Source of the DNA: Littorina saxatilis | Taxonomy: Eukaryota; Mollusca; Gastropoda; Littorinimorpha; Littorinidae | DNA: 64,000 bases | Direction: 5' to 3' | Assembly: GCF_037325665.1 (NCBI RefSeq) | Contig: NC_090254.1 | Coordinates: forward strand, 43,657,594 to 43,721,593 | Part shown: piece by piece, positions 43,043 to 55,039 of the stretch | Layout of the letters: each line of letters opens with the position of its first letter | How positions within the stretch are numbered: the first letter of the stretch is position 1 | Notes under the pieces: generated by a model | The model's database searches: none | The model's input: only the letters and a program-made list of their open reading frames with translations | Told to the model about the DNA's origin: nothing | Made by a program: the position numbers and the translations under genes

Positions 43043-44320
43043 TCGCGCTACTGGCTGTCTGTTTGGTCGGTACCGATTACCTCCCATGGATGCGAAAACC
43101 TATATGACTGTTTTTTTGTTATTTTTCTCTCTGTTAATTCACCTGTGGCTATGTAACATGTGTTACAGAATTGCACCAGTGTAAGGGTTAACATTTTATT
43201 TTTCACTCACATGTTTGCTGAACTGTACAAATTTTGTTCCATTTAGTGCTGGTTTTTTTCCCGTCTCAAGACATATATGGTGATGTGTGCAACTATTGTT
43301 CTCTGGGCAAATTTTTTTGCACATTTATGTCCCTCACTTATGTCAATGTAGCTGCTAATTTGTTTAAGTCCAGTCAATCGTACAAACATTTCATTGTGGG
43401 TGACTCGAGCTGTCGGGTACTGCGATGAGATTTCTTTCCCAATTATATGATTGGTGTTATATATTCTTTTACACATTTTAACTAGCATTCATCATCTTGG
43501 TTGAAGCGTGACAAAATGATTTTGTCACATTGATTGAATTCTCAGACTGTCCACATTGACTGAAATCTCAGAAAAGGGCACAATTTAACGCTGTTTTATT
43601 CTTTCCCAATTACATGATTTGTTATTGTTCACAGAACCCACTGTATATTTACCACTGGGTTACATTTTCATTCCTATTTGCTGATGTGTAAAACTTTTTT
43701 TTGTACTGTGCACACTATTTGCTCATTTAATGCTGTGTTTATGTGTTTGTTTCACTCCCATGTGTCATATTTTCTGAGATTTCGGTCAATGTAGCCACTT
43801 TTTTTTGTTTTGCCGCATTTAGCCTTTCCTTCGTAACTGTCTGCCGTCACCAAGCTGTAGATTCTTGCATTACTAATGGCGAGCAGCTACGCAAGAAAAC
43901 AAAGAAAGTGTATTCAAGCGCCGAGCCTGGTAAAAAGAAAATATCGCTACATTGACCGAAATTTCAGAAAGCGTCACATGTTTGCTGCTGTGTAAATGGT
44001 TTGCAGTTCATTGCACATTGAACGCTGCTTTTCTTAGGTTTGATGTTTTATCACATTTTGTTGTTCTGTGTGTGCTAGCGCTTTTTTGGGGTAAATTTGT
44101 CGCAATTACTTCTAAATTTAATATGTTACTGTTGTCACTGCACAAGTCATGGCCAATCCACCACTGTGCCCTTTTTTATCTCTCCCAATAAATGTATGGC
44201 ATTCTGTTCTGTACGCGTGTGCCATTGCACATTGAACATGTTTTTGTTGTTGCTTATTCATAATTAACTCTGTAATTAATGAAGAAGAAAAAATCCCGTG
44301 CGGAGCACGGGTATTACTAG
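43043..44320 (+). mobile_element. Helitron-like element, 3' end certain, 5' end tentative
   Basis: The 3' end is a 7 bp stem CCCGTGC/GCACGGG (44295-44301, 44305-44311) with a 3 nt loop, then TATTACTAG and a host T, a textbook Helitron terminus. The body has repeated, diverged TTTGTTCCATTTA / ACATTTATGTCC / GTCAATGTAGC phrases. A candidate A|TC start is at 43043. No Rep/helicase ORF, so it is non-autonomous. Confidence 0.6.
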
Positions 44321-44403
44321 TATATATATAAATATAGATACTACACGGCTTGCTGTGTGATATCGGATTTACACGTGATTTTGTTAATGTTGTAATGCGA
44401 ACG

Positions 44404-44404
<1 letters not shown>

Positions 44405-44455
<51 letters not shown>

Positions 44456-44536
44456 CAATAAAATACTGAAACATAAGCTGTTTTTCTCTGCCTCTCTCTG
44501 TCTCTCTCTCTGTCTCTGTCTCTCTCTCTCTCTCTG

Positions 44537-44595
<59 letters not shown>
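44405..44595. repeat. (CA)n, (CT)n, (CA)n compound microsatellite
   Basis: CA tract 44405-44453, CT/CTGT tract 44490-44545 and CA tract 44547-44595. The two CA blocks are both followed by GAGCAA. Confidence 0.9.
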
Positions 44596-44597
<2 letters not shown>

Positions 44598-44599
44598 CA

Positions 44600-45110
44600 A
44601 GGCAAACACTGATACTAAAGCATAAGCAATAGCCGGGATTCCTGCAGTATGACGGTTCACAGCATACTCATAACCAAGACACACCTACCATCAAAGTGTT
44701 CAACCAACTTTAACTTCATAACTTGAACTTCATAACTTGAACTCTCTAGCCGCAAAGACCCACCTGCCTTCACAACGGGTGTGCAGAAAATCGGGTCAGC
44801 TGATGAAAGAACACACACCAGTAGCAGTCCTTCGAGTTAAATTAAATATATAGCCCAGCGACGCCGTCACCAAAATCTACTGTGTAGGTGTGAGAAGCTA
44901 CTCCAAAGGGACCACTACACTCCACCTCAAAAGCAGCACGATTAAAGTCTTGCCGTTGTTGATTTCGCAGTGGTGAGCAGATATTCAGAAAAAAGCACAG
45001 TGGAGTCCACCTCGCCTGCGACGCGAAACTAAGACGAGTGCAGGTGGGAATAATGTGCTGTTACCGTGTCATCTACCGTTCCGGGTCGCTACCTGCCTCT
45101 CTCCCTCCCT
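44600..45110. other. gene-free stretch
   Basis: No gene or repeat family recognised. Confidence 0.35.
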
Positions 45111-45129
45111 CCGCCTCTCTCCTTTGCAC

Positions 45130-45256
45130 TCTTTCAGTCTCTCTCTCTCTCGTTGTCTCCTTTACACACACACACACACCCCTCTCTGTCGGTCTGTCCG
45201 TGCCTCTCTCTGTCTGTATTTTGGTCTGATGTTCTCTCTTCCTCTGTATGTCTCTG

Positions 45257-45319
<63 letters not shown>

Positions 45320-45395
45320 TACACACACACACACCCCCTCTCTCTCTGTCAGTATTTTGGTCTGATGTTCTCCCTTCCTCTGGTATGTCTCTGTC

Positions 45396-45461
<66 letters not shown>

Positions 45462-45532
45462 AGAGGTGACAAGAATAATCAGCAGTCAACTGTTCCGGTG
45501 CTCTCACCCTCAGTCTCTCCCTCAGTCTCTCT

Positions 45533-45629
<97 letters not shown>
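45130..45629. repeat. CT-rich microsatellite cluster
   Basis: Three long CT runs (about 45255-45301, 45400-45462, 45530-45629). The first two belong to a ~120 bp duplicated block containing TATTTTGGTCTGATGTTCTC. Confidence 0.9.
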
Positions 45630-45630
<1 letters not shown>

Positions 45631-45904
45631 GTGAAACTAATTCCTGAAATCAAGCGTCCCGACGTGTTCTCTTCCTCTCCCCTACTCCCTCTCACAAGTA
45701 GATGTCTGCAGCCTCTGCAGTCGGGAAACAACCCAAACCTGTTTTTAACCATAGCAATTAATTAGCGAACCCAAAGTGTGCTGTTTTGTCGACAACCAAT
45801 CAACGGCTGCGGCGATACCAAAATTATCCCCGATGGGCTGTAGACTTACGTATCCCTGTGGCTGTCGTTAATTCTTGCACAGGCAGTTCAGAGACGAGTT
45901 GCCC

Positions 45905-45984
45905 AGAGCGGTTCGCCACGGGTCACCCACGACCTCCCGATCACCGGGCGGACGCCTTATCACTAGGCCAACCGTGCCGGTGTT
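45905..45984 (-). mobile_element. SINE family C, head only
   Basis: On the minus strand the tRNA-like head CCGGCACGGTTGGCCTAGTG runs to the B box and stops. It adjoins the same integrase-related sequence as the full SINE at 48581, as part of an inverted duplication. Confidence 0.7.
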
Positions 45985-46125
45985 CAGACAACGTGAGGAA
46001 AATAAAACAGTGTGGTCATGTTGAAAAGCTCATTAAGAAGAGGAGTTGTGCTGGAAAAAAACCTGTCTACTATGTCACCATCGAGGAAACTTTCGACGTC
46101 ATCAAGCGCGCTCATACCTCTACAG
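45985..46125 (+). mobile_element. integrase-bearing fossil, inverted fragment
   Basis: Repeats, in the opposite direction, the first part of the fossil at 48215-48980 (CGHVEKLIKKRSC and KPVYYVTIEETFDVIKRAH). Broken remnant. Confidence 0.65.
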
Positions 46126-46195
46126 CGCGTTTGCTCCTAATAGGCCGGAGGACGCAGAACTTGGTGAGATGGTCTTGATACACCATGATCCATTT

Positions 46196-48215
46196 GTAAC
46201 CGTTGGTTTAAACAAAATTTTATTCAATTTTAATCATGACAAGAACAATGCATGGATGATTACATACTCAAGCATATAATGCTTATTTTAAGCAATCATA
46301 GTAATTACAAAACAAAGGTTAGCATGATGGCGGAATAAGTACATTAGCTCATTTCAGGAAACGAAAAACAAAACAAAAGACAAAACAGATACACAAACAA
46401 GCAGAAAATGGGAAGGGGTTGGTGATACAGGAGGTGGGGAAAGGGCAGCTAGCTAGTAGCTAGCTTAAGGGAAAAAGAAGAAGAAGAAGAAGACTTGGAG
46501 CGCCAATATTTGAGGGGATTTTTTCAATTGTAATAAGTGCACATAAGACACTCGCACAAAGTTAATGCATATTGTGATCAGAGGAAAAGTCACTACATTG
46601 CGCATAAATCGAGACATAATTGATAAGTCGGAGAACAACAAAAGAACATGAGAGAGGTTATGGGGAAAAATTTGTCAGGCAGCATGTCGCATGACAGTGT
46701 CTAATAAATGTAATGAGTGAAGTATAGAGGCTCATTTACGGAACCTGCCCGTCTGTCTAATATAGTCCTGTACAGTTATGAATATGGTCTGGTTGACATT
46801 TCGTGAATAATGCGGGATGCCTTTCAATAATATTTCGATATACTTATAATCATTTGTCAAATTATCAATGGACAATAATCTTATATCTCTATACAAGGGA
46901 CAATGCAATAAGTAATGTTCAGCAGTCTCGCTGGGATAACCACACTCGCATTGAGAGCAATCCTTAAGGTGCCGCTTACATAAATCAAAATTCAAATCAC
47001 TCATACCAATACGCAATCTGCAATGATGTACTTGTTCAAATCTTTCTCCAAAATAATAATGGCATGGTACTTTAAAATCAGCATTTAACAAATAATTTTT
47101 GAACTCGCTCAAAGAGGTCGTCATTTTAACGTTATCTGGTAAGGTGTTCCATAGTACAGTCGTTTTGGGGATAAAAGAGTTGCGAAATAATTCGGTTCTA
47201 TGAGGAGGCACATATCTTTCTAATGGTCTTCGTCTATGATACGGATTAATGTCAACTACAAGAGGGGGCAATACATTTACTAAGTACTGGGGGCATTTGT
47301 TATGTATCATCTTATGAAAAACAATTAATTTATGTCTTTTCCTTCGTTCTTCAAGGCTACATAGCCCACTTTCCTCATACAGCTTTGCATGGCTAGTGCC
47401 CTTAACTCCACCTATTATAATTCGTAGGGCTTCTAAGTGTAATTTTTCTAATGCATCTGCCATTATCTTAGTGCAATTATCCCAAACAACATCTGCATAG
47501 TCGAAATGGGGTAAAATAAAAGACTTGTACATTATTTCCAAACTTTTTCGACTTAATCTATATTTATAAAATCGTAAACAATTAATCAGTAAATTCGCTT
47601 TTTTAACTATACTTTGGATGTGGGCATCCCACTTGCAGGTGCTCTGTAAAATCACTCCAAGGTGTTTGTGTTGATCTACTTTTTCTAAAAAGACATTGTT
47701 GAAAAACAAGGGTTGAGGGGGGATTAAATCACGTTGAATATTTAACAATTCAGTCTTAGTCTCGTTAAATTTAACTTTCCATTTATTGGCCCATGCACTA
47801 ATTTTATCAAGATCTTGATTTAATATATTGGTTCGTCTGTCTACATCTTCTAATGCAAGATACATGCTTGTGTCGTCAGCAAACAACTTAATTCCGGATT
47901 CAATATTCTTTACAATATCATTAATATAAACCAGAAATAAGAGCGGGCCTAGCACGGATCCTTGTGGAACACCGGCAGGAATCTTTTTAACATTAGACTG
48001 TGTTCCCTTAATTACAACAACTTGCTTGCGGTCTGTTAAATAATCACAGAACCATAATAATAACCGACCTCTAATGCCCACTGCTTCTAACTTGGCCAAA
48101 AGGCCCTTGTGCCACACTCTATCGAACGCTTTCGACACATCAAAAAATACAGCTTGGGTCGTAATGCCTCTGTCATGACAGGAACAAAATTCATTGTAAA
48201 TCGAAAAATGTGTAA
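46196..48215 (-). mobile_element. CR1/Jockey-like LINE, 5'-truncated
   Basis: The RT 3' half ORF is followed by a ~530 bp 3' UTR with AATAAA near 46218. The 5' side joins the integrase fossil directly at about 48215. Confidence 0.75.
46732..48215 (-). CDS. LINE reverse transcriptase, C-terminal ~490 aa
   Basis: An open frame (formally 521 codons to 48297; roughly the first 28 belong to the neighbouring fossil) shows AVFFDVSKAFDRVW (49-62), GVPQGSVLGPLLF (109-121) and KLFADDTSMYL (137-147), the catalytic FADD of CR1/Jockey-type elements. Further on are HLGV (thumb), a connection region, and C-x-C-x(n)-AEHYLLHCPLY, a zinc-knuckle-like end. Endonuclease and the first RT motifs are missing. No internal stop is present, so insertion is fairly recent. 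Confidence 0.85.
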
Positions 48216-48980
48216 CCGTAGCTTGGCATGGACTGCATGTCAAAAAGATCAACTTGTCCTCGAGATGCAAATTCCTTCCTGATGATTGGACGAACAACTA
48301 CACCTTTTGTCATGGGTCTCTTTCTCTTTTTCTGACATTCCTCGCATAGTGACTTGAAAAGCTTGAGCGATTTGGTACTAATGTTTGCATATTTCCTTTG
48401 TGTTTCTTTGATCATTCGACCACGCCCACCATGGCCCGTCGAGATATGAGCGCGCTTGATGACGTCGAAAGTTTCCTCGATGGTGACATAGTAGACAGGT
48501 TTTTTTCCAGCACAACTCCTCTTCTTAATGAGCTTTTCAACATGACCACACTGGGTTTTTTTCCTCACGTTGTCTGAACACCGGCACGGTTGGCCTAGTG
48601 ATAAGGCGTCCGCCCCGTGATCGGGAGGTCGTGGGTTCGAACCCCGGCCGGGTCATACCTAAGACTTTAAAATTGGCAATCTAGTGGCTGCTCCGCCTGG
48701 CGTCTGGCATTATGGGGTTAGTGCTAGGACTGGTTGGTCCGGTGTCAGAATAATGTGACTGGGTGAGACATGAAGTCTGTGCTGCGACTTCAGTCTTGTG
48801 TGTGGCGCACGTTATATGTCAAAGCAGCACCGCCCTGATATGGCCCTTCGTGGTCGGCTGGGCGTTAAGCAAACAAACAAACAAACGTTGTCTGAACAGT
48901 TCTGTGGTGAACTTCAGTTCAACATCTGCATTGCCTGCCATCCTGTTGGGCTGCCTATCAGCAAAATGAACCAAACGCGG
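48215..48980 (-). mobile_element. integrase-bearing fossil (Ginger or LTR-kin), interrupted by a SINE
   Basis: The minus strand encodes a stretch with an HHCC-type zinc motif (H-x3-GHGG...C-x2-C) and the start of an integrase core (QVDLFDMQSMPSYGY), akin to KRBA2-like and Ginger/gypsy integrases. It is a broken remnant, interrupted by a family C SINE (48581-48886) and cut on its lower side by the LINE. Confidence 0.6.
48581..48886 (+). mobile_element. SINE family C, complete with target duplication
   Basis: Head CCGGCACGGTTGGCCTAGTG, B box GGGTTCGAACCCC, body, and tail (AAAC)n. Flanked by a 12 bp duplication GTTGTCTGAACA at 48569-48580 and 48887-48898, which fixes the family boundaries at 306 bp. 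Target is the integrase-bearing fossil. Confidence 0.9.
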
Positions 48981-49259
48981 ACTGAACTGCACAGGCTTAT
49001 GGTCTGTCAGACTTGGTAGTTCAGGTGTGAGCTGTTTTTACATGAGTTTTTGTGATCCCAAAACCACAAACTTCTTATGATTTCTTTTCACTTTTCATTC
49101 ATGTGGCTGGCGTGGCGGGTTGGTAGTGTGTCGGACCCAAAATTGAAGATGTTCGGTTCAAATCAACTTTTTTTTTCTTTTTTTCTTCTTCTAACAGTAA
49201 ATCTATCAAAATCACAATGTAAAATAAAGAAAACGGACTTTTTAAAAAAAAAATTTTAA

Positions 49260-49470
49260 AAGAATTTTACAAATTTACTGAAACGTTTTTCACTGTTCAG
49301 TGAATTTGTGAAAAAATGGCATGCTCGTTTCAGGAATTGGGAAATTCGCAAATTGTCTAGAATTGTTAGGACATTTTGTGAAATCCCTGAGTGAAACAGG
49401 AAATTCACAAATTTACTGAAATGTTCAGGGATTTCGCAAATTTCCTAGTTTCGAGAATTTACTGTAACAT
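49260..49470. repeat. degenerate fold-back with AAATTTACTGAAAC motifs
   Basis: Short inverted and direct versions of ACTGAAACGTT / GAAATTCGCAAAT alternate. Origin not recognised. Confidence 0.3.
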
Positions 49471-49535
49471 ATATAAGTGAAACCACGCTTCTCATGCAAA
49501 TGTGCTGTCAGCGGAATGAGCAAAACGTGAAACGT

Positions 49536-49840
49536 ACATTCTTCTTCTTCGTTCATGGGCTGAAACTCCCACGTTCACTCATGTTTTTGCACGAGTGGAT
49601 TTATAAGTGTATGACCGTTTTTACCCCGCCATTCAGGCAGCATACGCCGATTCTTTGGGGAAAGCATGCTTGGTATTTTTGTGTTTCTATAACCCACCGG
49701 ACTCTGACATGGATTACAGGATCTTTTCCGTGCGCACTTGGTCTTGTACACACGAAGGGGGTTAAGGCGCACTAGCAGGTCTGCTTATAAGTTGACCTGG
49801 GTGATCGGAAAAATATCCACCTTTAAACAACCAGGCGGCC
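49536..49840 (-). mobile_element. SINE family B, lacking the tRNA-like head
   Basis: Reverse orientation: starts at the (TTC)n side, GTTCATGGGCTGAAACTCCC, and runs to CACCTTTAAACAACCAGGCG, where similarity stops short of the promoter head. Confidence 0.8.
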
Positions 49841-50229
49841 TCGCTAAAAGAAAGTACTCACTATTTTACAACACATACAAACCCGACAGTTATTTCCAGT
49901 ATTTTTCTATTGACACTTTTGGCGATAGTAGGCCATCATGTACAGCGAGAGTGGCGATTGACCTCGGCCAACCTTATACGTGGCTGTCTACGCTGGGCTG
50001 TTGCCGTGTGCCCTTCAAAAGTATGCAACACGCCACACACACACAAAAAGCGCAAAGTGAAAATATATTATTCACACAGGAGAGCGAGTAGTTAATGGGT
50101 TTGTAATCAAATCAAATCACCAGCTGTTGTCAGAGTCAAATTGCACTTTTTACAGAACGCAACGACTCGCTGTAGGCCATAATTTGATCGGACAGATACT
50201 ACCAGGTCTTCCTAGCCTAATTGTACTCA

Positions 50230-51870
50230 TCCTGTTACCCCTCGTATCCGAGATGTATAGCGTGTGTGTCCGCTGAAAGAAGGGTACTTCTCAGGGTTTT
50301 TGAATAGCATAGACGATGACATATAATCCTAAAACACAGGTATATTATATACGTGTATGATGATCTGCCTGTGTCTAAAACAAATAGACTGCCAACGTTC
50401 CAAAATTCAGAATCAAAAAAGCAAGGTATATGTTATTGGAACGATTAGACTCCTCAAGACTGTCCTTATAAAAACAAGGAAAATTGCCATGCAGTGTCAG
50501 GCGATCACAGACATAAAATAAGTGTGACTATAGTTTTTGTTTTGTAACAATTAGACGTTCCTTAAACATAACTTGCTTGTTTTTTGATGATGACATATTA
50601 TTACAATTCCTGCTTCACTGGTTCAGTTTAGTCGGGTTTGTTTTCTCCTCGCACCAAAATGTGTATCGAGTGTCGACCTAAAGAAAACAGGGCATGTGTT
50701 TTGAATAACACAGACGTTGACATATATAGTTGACGTTGAAAGTTACGTCCTGACGAGTAGACGTAAACTGATTCTATCAAGATAAGTTTTGTGTGAATAT
50801 TTGTTTGTCTGTTCACTTAAAATACTGTTGGGTCGAAATATCTGTGAATGTATTGTTTTGTCAATAACAAGCGTTCCAACAACCTACCTTTCTTGGTTTT
50901 TGATACGACGTTGACAGATAATGTCTATTTTTTCTCACCTGGTTTTACTGGTCCTTTCCCCCTTTGCACCTGGATTACGTGTTGTGTGTTCAATGAAAGA
51001 ACACACTTCCTGGATTTTGAATTACACAGACGATGACAGACAATTTCAATTCCTTCTCCACTGCTCTTTCTCGTCCTCTGTCCACCTTCTTCCCAACTGT
51101 GCAGTGTTGTGTGTCCATTGGATAGAACTACACTTCCTGATTTTTGTAATAGCACAGACTATGACAGAGATCATTTCAATTCTTCTCCGGGTTTTTTTCC
51201 CCTTCGGACTCGAAATGTGTAGTGTGTATCAGGTGAAACGAATTATATTTCCTGGGTTTTGAATAGTACAGACGATGACCAATAGTTTCAATTCCTCCTC
51301 CTCAGCAGTTTTAACACGGCTTTTCCCCGTTCGCACTCAGAATGTGTAGTGTGCATCTGGTGAAACGAATTATATTTCTTGGGTTTTGAATACATGTAGT
51401 ACAGACGATGACCAATAGTTTCAATTCCTCCTCCTCCGCAGTTTTAACACGGCTTTCAGTCCCCCGTTCGCACTCAAAATGTGTAGTGTGCATCAGGTGA
51501 AACGAATAACATTTCCTGGGTTTTGAAAAGCACAGACGATGACGGATAATTTCAATTCCTTCTCCTCTGTTCCCCTCAGTCGAACCGTGAAATGTGTGTC
51601 GAGTTTCTACTGAAATGAATACACCAGGTTCTGAATAGAACATACGACGACAGAGTATGTCAATGTGTGTAGTGTGTATCCGCGGCTGAAATGAACGAGT
51701 TACACTTCCTTTTCAAATAGCACCGACGATGACAGATAATTTCAATTCCTTCTGCGCTGATAATACTCAGCTTTTCTGCCTCGTACCCGAAACATGTGTT
51801 GTCTGTATCCGCCGAAAAGATTATATTATCTGTGGCTTGAATCACATTAGCGACGCACAGCATATCCTTT
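50230..51870 (+). repeat. degenerate tandem array, ~80-135 bp units
   Basis: The phrase TTTGAATAGCACAGACGATG, then ACAGATAATTTCAATTCC, recurs with changes near 50312, 50713, 50906, 51029, 51157, 51271, 51403, 51534, 51644 and 51725, mostly 110-132 bp apart. Each is preceded by GTGTAGTGTGTATC-like sequence and a GAAA...TTCCTGG block. No frame stays open across units. Confidence 0.7.
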
Positions 51871-51989
51871 ACACATAATGTCAATAGCTTAGCTGGCGTG
51901 TGTTGCCGAGACCATTCCGGTTAAAAATACGCTCCTTCAACTGAAAACGATCGTGAAAAACCACCTATGCTGGCCATGCATTTACATTG

Positions 51990-52110
51990 AGTGAAAGAAT
52001 CCTTTACTTTCATACACACAAACACATCCACACACAAACCGGACACACACACATACACACAGGACACACGCACAAACCGGGCACACACACTCACACAGGA
52101 CACACACCAG
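51990..52110. repeat. CA-rich imperfect microsatellite
   Basis: ACACACA units interrupted by AACCGG and GGACACAC, giving a loose ~30 bp secondary period. Confidence 0.7.
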
Positions 52111-52679
52111 CCCAGGCAGATTGGGACATATTTTGCTGAATTAAAATTGACAGTGACTATGACATATTAGGTCAGTGAAGATTAAAGGTATAGACTGTTA
52201 AACAGTGTCGGTTATTACCATGTGAAACTAAAGTGATAGACTTACTGTTAAACTGTATCGGTGTGTCGGTTATAGCTGAGAAACTGAAGATATAGACTGC
52301 AGGTGTATGTGCCTCGGTTACACAATTGAAAGACATTCAACGCGAACGACTGGACAGGCCTGTAGTGGTCAGCATGGTCGCTCACACGCAAAGGAATGCT
52401 GCACTACACTGCTCTCTCTCTCTCTCTCTCACACTTTCTCTCACTCAGTCTCTCTCACTCAGTCTCTCTCTCATACCTGTCAACAGCCGGGGTGCGTTGC
52501 ATAGGCAGAGCGCCACAGAACGTTTGCGAACGTTTTCTAGGCAACGCATAGTTTTGTTGTGGCGCTCGCGAGCGTTAGCAAGCGCTCGGTACGAGTACCA
52601 TTGTCTGGGGTCACTGAAGCGTAACAATGGCGACCGCTCGCCGAGAATGGTCTAGGCAACGGGTGTTTGCGGGGAGCAT

Positions 52680-53740
52680 TCTGTAACGTACCTGAGAGGT
52701 GGCACGCCAGAAACTATTGCACTGTACTGAGCTTGCCGGTTAAATGCATTAAATAATTATCCTTTTCCATACATGGTTACCTGGTGTAATATTCGATCTT
52801 GATGTCCATACGTAGTATGCGCTAAGAGGTTGCATTACCGATGAGCACTAACACAACCATCGATACACGCCAGGTAGCTAGGGATTGTGTCGTTCAGTAT
52901 TAACTTGCTGTTTTATTATATGCAGTTGGCCGGAGGAGACGGAGAAGGAGGAGGGACGTATGATTACGTGAAGGCGTGAAGACTGGACAGTGGGAACGCT
53001 GTCGGAAGGTGAAGGTGACTGCAGTTCATGGTGACGCATGAAGAGCGACTACGGGCTGCGCAGCTGGCACGCTGAGACACATTAAGCTACTACATCATCG
53101 GCTGTGTCCAGCGCCAGCTATGCTACACTACACCTGGGCGACGTGGGGTCACTCCGACAAAAAGGTTCCAACGCAGATTGTACGCGGGACCACCAGAAGA
53201 CGGCAAGAGGAGGGAGCTTGGTCAGCTCTACTTGTTTAGGAATCTGAAGGCAGCTCAGCGAGGCTGGAGCTGGAGACGACGAGCTTAGGCAGTCGGGGAC
53301 CTTTCTAGTGGGTCAGGACCAGGACAGCTGCGGCATTCTGGGGAGGGAAACGACAAGTGGCACCTTGACGGACATTTGTGTATCCATGAAAAGCTAAGTA
53401 CCCTGTCGCTGTTATAGTATGTGTCTGTGTTCGTGTGATGCAACATTGTTGAGCGCCGGAGTCGAACAGACTATAGAACAGGGGGGGTATTTAGGACTGG
53501 ATTCCAGAATAATTTTATGTGAATTCATGTGTTGTCAATGTTGTAGTTTTGTATGGTGTACGCGTTAATTGTGCGGATGTTATATATATAAAGCTTATAA
53601 GTTACAGTTGGTTCCTTTGGTTATTTATACATAGTGACGTCTGTCTCCACTTGTAATCTTTCTTGGGTGTATGGTGAGTGAGTGAGTAGGTATTTGTTGT
53701 GCTCCCAAGATTGCTCAATCTTGAGGGGATAAGCCGTCAC
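52680..53740. other. unclassified GC-richer stretch
   Basis: No frame over 60 codons with recognisable content, no SINE head and no tandem units. A purine-rich GAACAGGGGGGG run occurs at 53476-53487. It might belong to an old element, but no repeat partner was seen. Confidence 0.3.
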
Positions 53741-53829
53741 GTGTCATACATACATATATACACACACACAAGCACACAACACACACAGAGAACGTGTGTA
53801 CATGAGTGCGTGTGCGCGCGCGTCAGTGA

Positions 53830-54330
53830 CTGCAAGTATGTGTGTGTGTGTGTGTGTGTGTAAAGCACCTGTGTGTATGTGTTTGTGTGTGTGTGTGTTT
53901 TATGTGTGTGTGTGTGCACGTGTGTGTGTGGTTGTGTGTGTGGTTGGGCATGTGCGTGTGTGGTTGTGTGTGTGCTTGTTTATGTGTGTGTGTGTGCACG
54001 TATGCGTGTGCATGCTAATGTGTGTGTGTGTATTTATATGTGTGTATGTGTTTGTAAGTGTGTGTCTGTGTGTATTTGTATGCGCGCGCACACGCGTTTG
54101 ATTGTGTGAGTATGTATGTGTGTGTGTGCGCGTGTGTGTTCGTGTTAGCTTGTTTGAGTGTGTGTGTTGTGTGTGTGCGTGTGTGTGTGGGTGCGTGCGT
54201 TAGTGTGTGTGTGTGTGTCTTAAGGGTGGTGTGTGTGTGAATGTATATGTTCGTGTGCGTGGATGTGTGTGTGTGTGGGGGGGGGCTGTGTGAGGTTGTG
54301 TGTGTGGGTGTGCTCTCTCTCTCTCTCTCA
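53830..54330. repeat. long degenerate (GT)n region
   Basis: GT-dominated sequence with TATG, GCGC and GGTT interruptions over 500 bp, followed by CT runs to 54430. Confidence 0.9.
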
Positions 54331-54649
54331 TACACACACATTCTTTATGTTCGTCTGGCTCTCCGTCTCCCCATTCTCTCTTTCTCTCTGCCTTTCTCTC
54401 TCTCTCTGTCACTCTCTCTCTCTCTCTTTCTTCCCCCTCTCCCTTCCTATTTCCGTGTAATGAATTGTGTGGGTGTATTTGCTTGTGTGTTTTGGTAGTA
54501 ACATACGCTACTGCATGGCACTTTAAGTGTGTCATCTTGTATTTGCTGTAAGATCGCGTTATCTGCTTTTTTCACGAGATCGGACTTAAGATTGAAAAGG
54601 CTGACGTCCACAAAAAGTCAGAGCGAGAAGAATGCGTGCAGATAGTGAC

Positions 54650-54930
54650 ACTTGTGTGTGTGTGTGTGTGTGCGTGTTTGTATTTATGTGTGTTTTACTG
54701 TTTGTGTATGTTAATGTGTGAGTGAGTGCGCGCGTGTGCATGTGTGTATGTTAACATATATTTGGGTGTGTGTTTGTGTGTGTGTGTGTGTGGGGGGTGT
54801 TTACGCGCGCGTGTGTGCGGAAGGGCGAGAGAGAGACAGATAGAGAGATCGAGAAAGAGAAAGAAAGGAAGGGAGAAACAGACAGATGAACAGAGAGAGA
54901 AAGAGAGACAGAGACACACGGAGAGAGAGA
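54650..54930. repeat. GT-rich then GA-rich low-complexity block
   Basis: Imperfect GT repeats to 54800, then GAGA/GAAA/GACA repeats to 54930. Confidence 0.85.
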
Positions 54931-55039
54931 GCTTTTTTCTCCTAAACATTCCCCTTTAATCAACTGCCTTTATTGACTGACAACACTTTTCCACGGACTC
55001 GACAAGAAATCCAACTGTCAAATCTGACCACCAAAAAAA

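Noticed and set aside
45055-45765. 236-codon plus-strand frame
   Set aside because: Almost entirely Ser-Leu from CT repeats.
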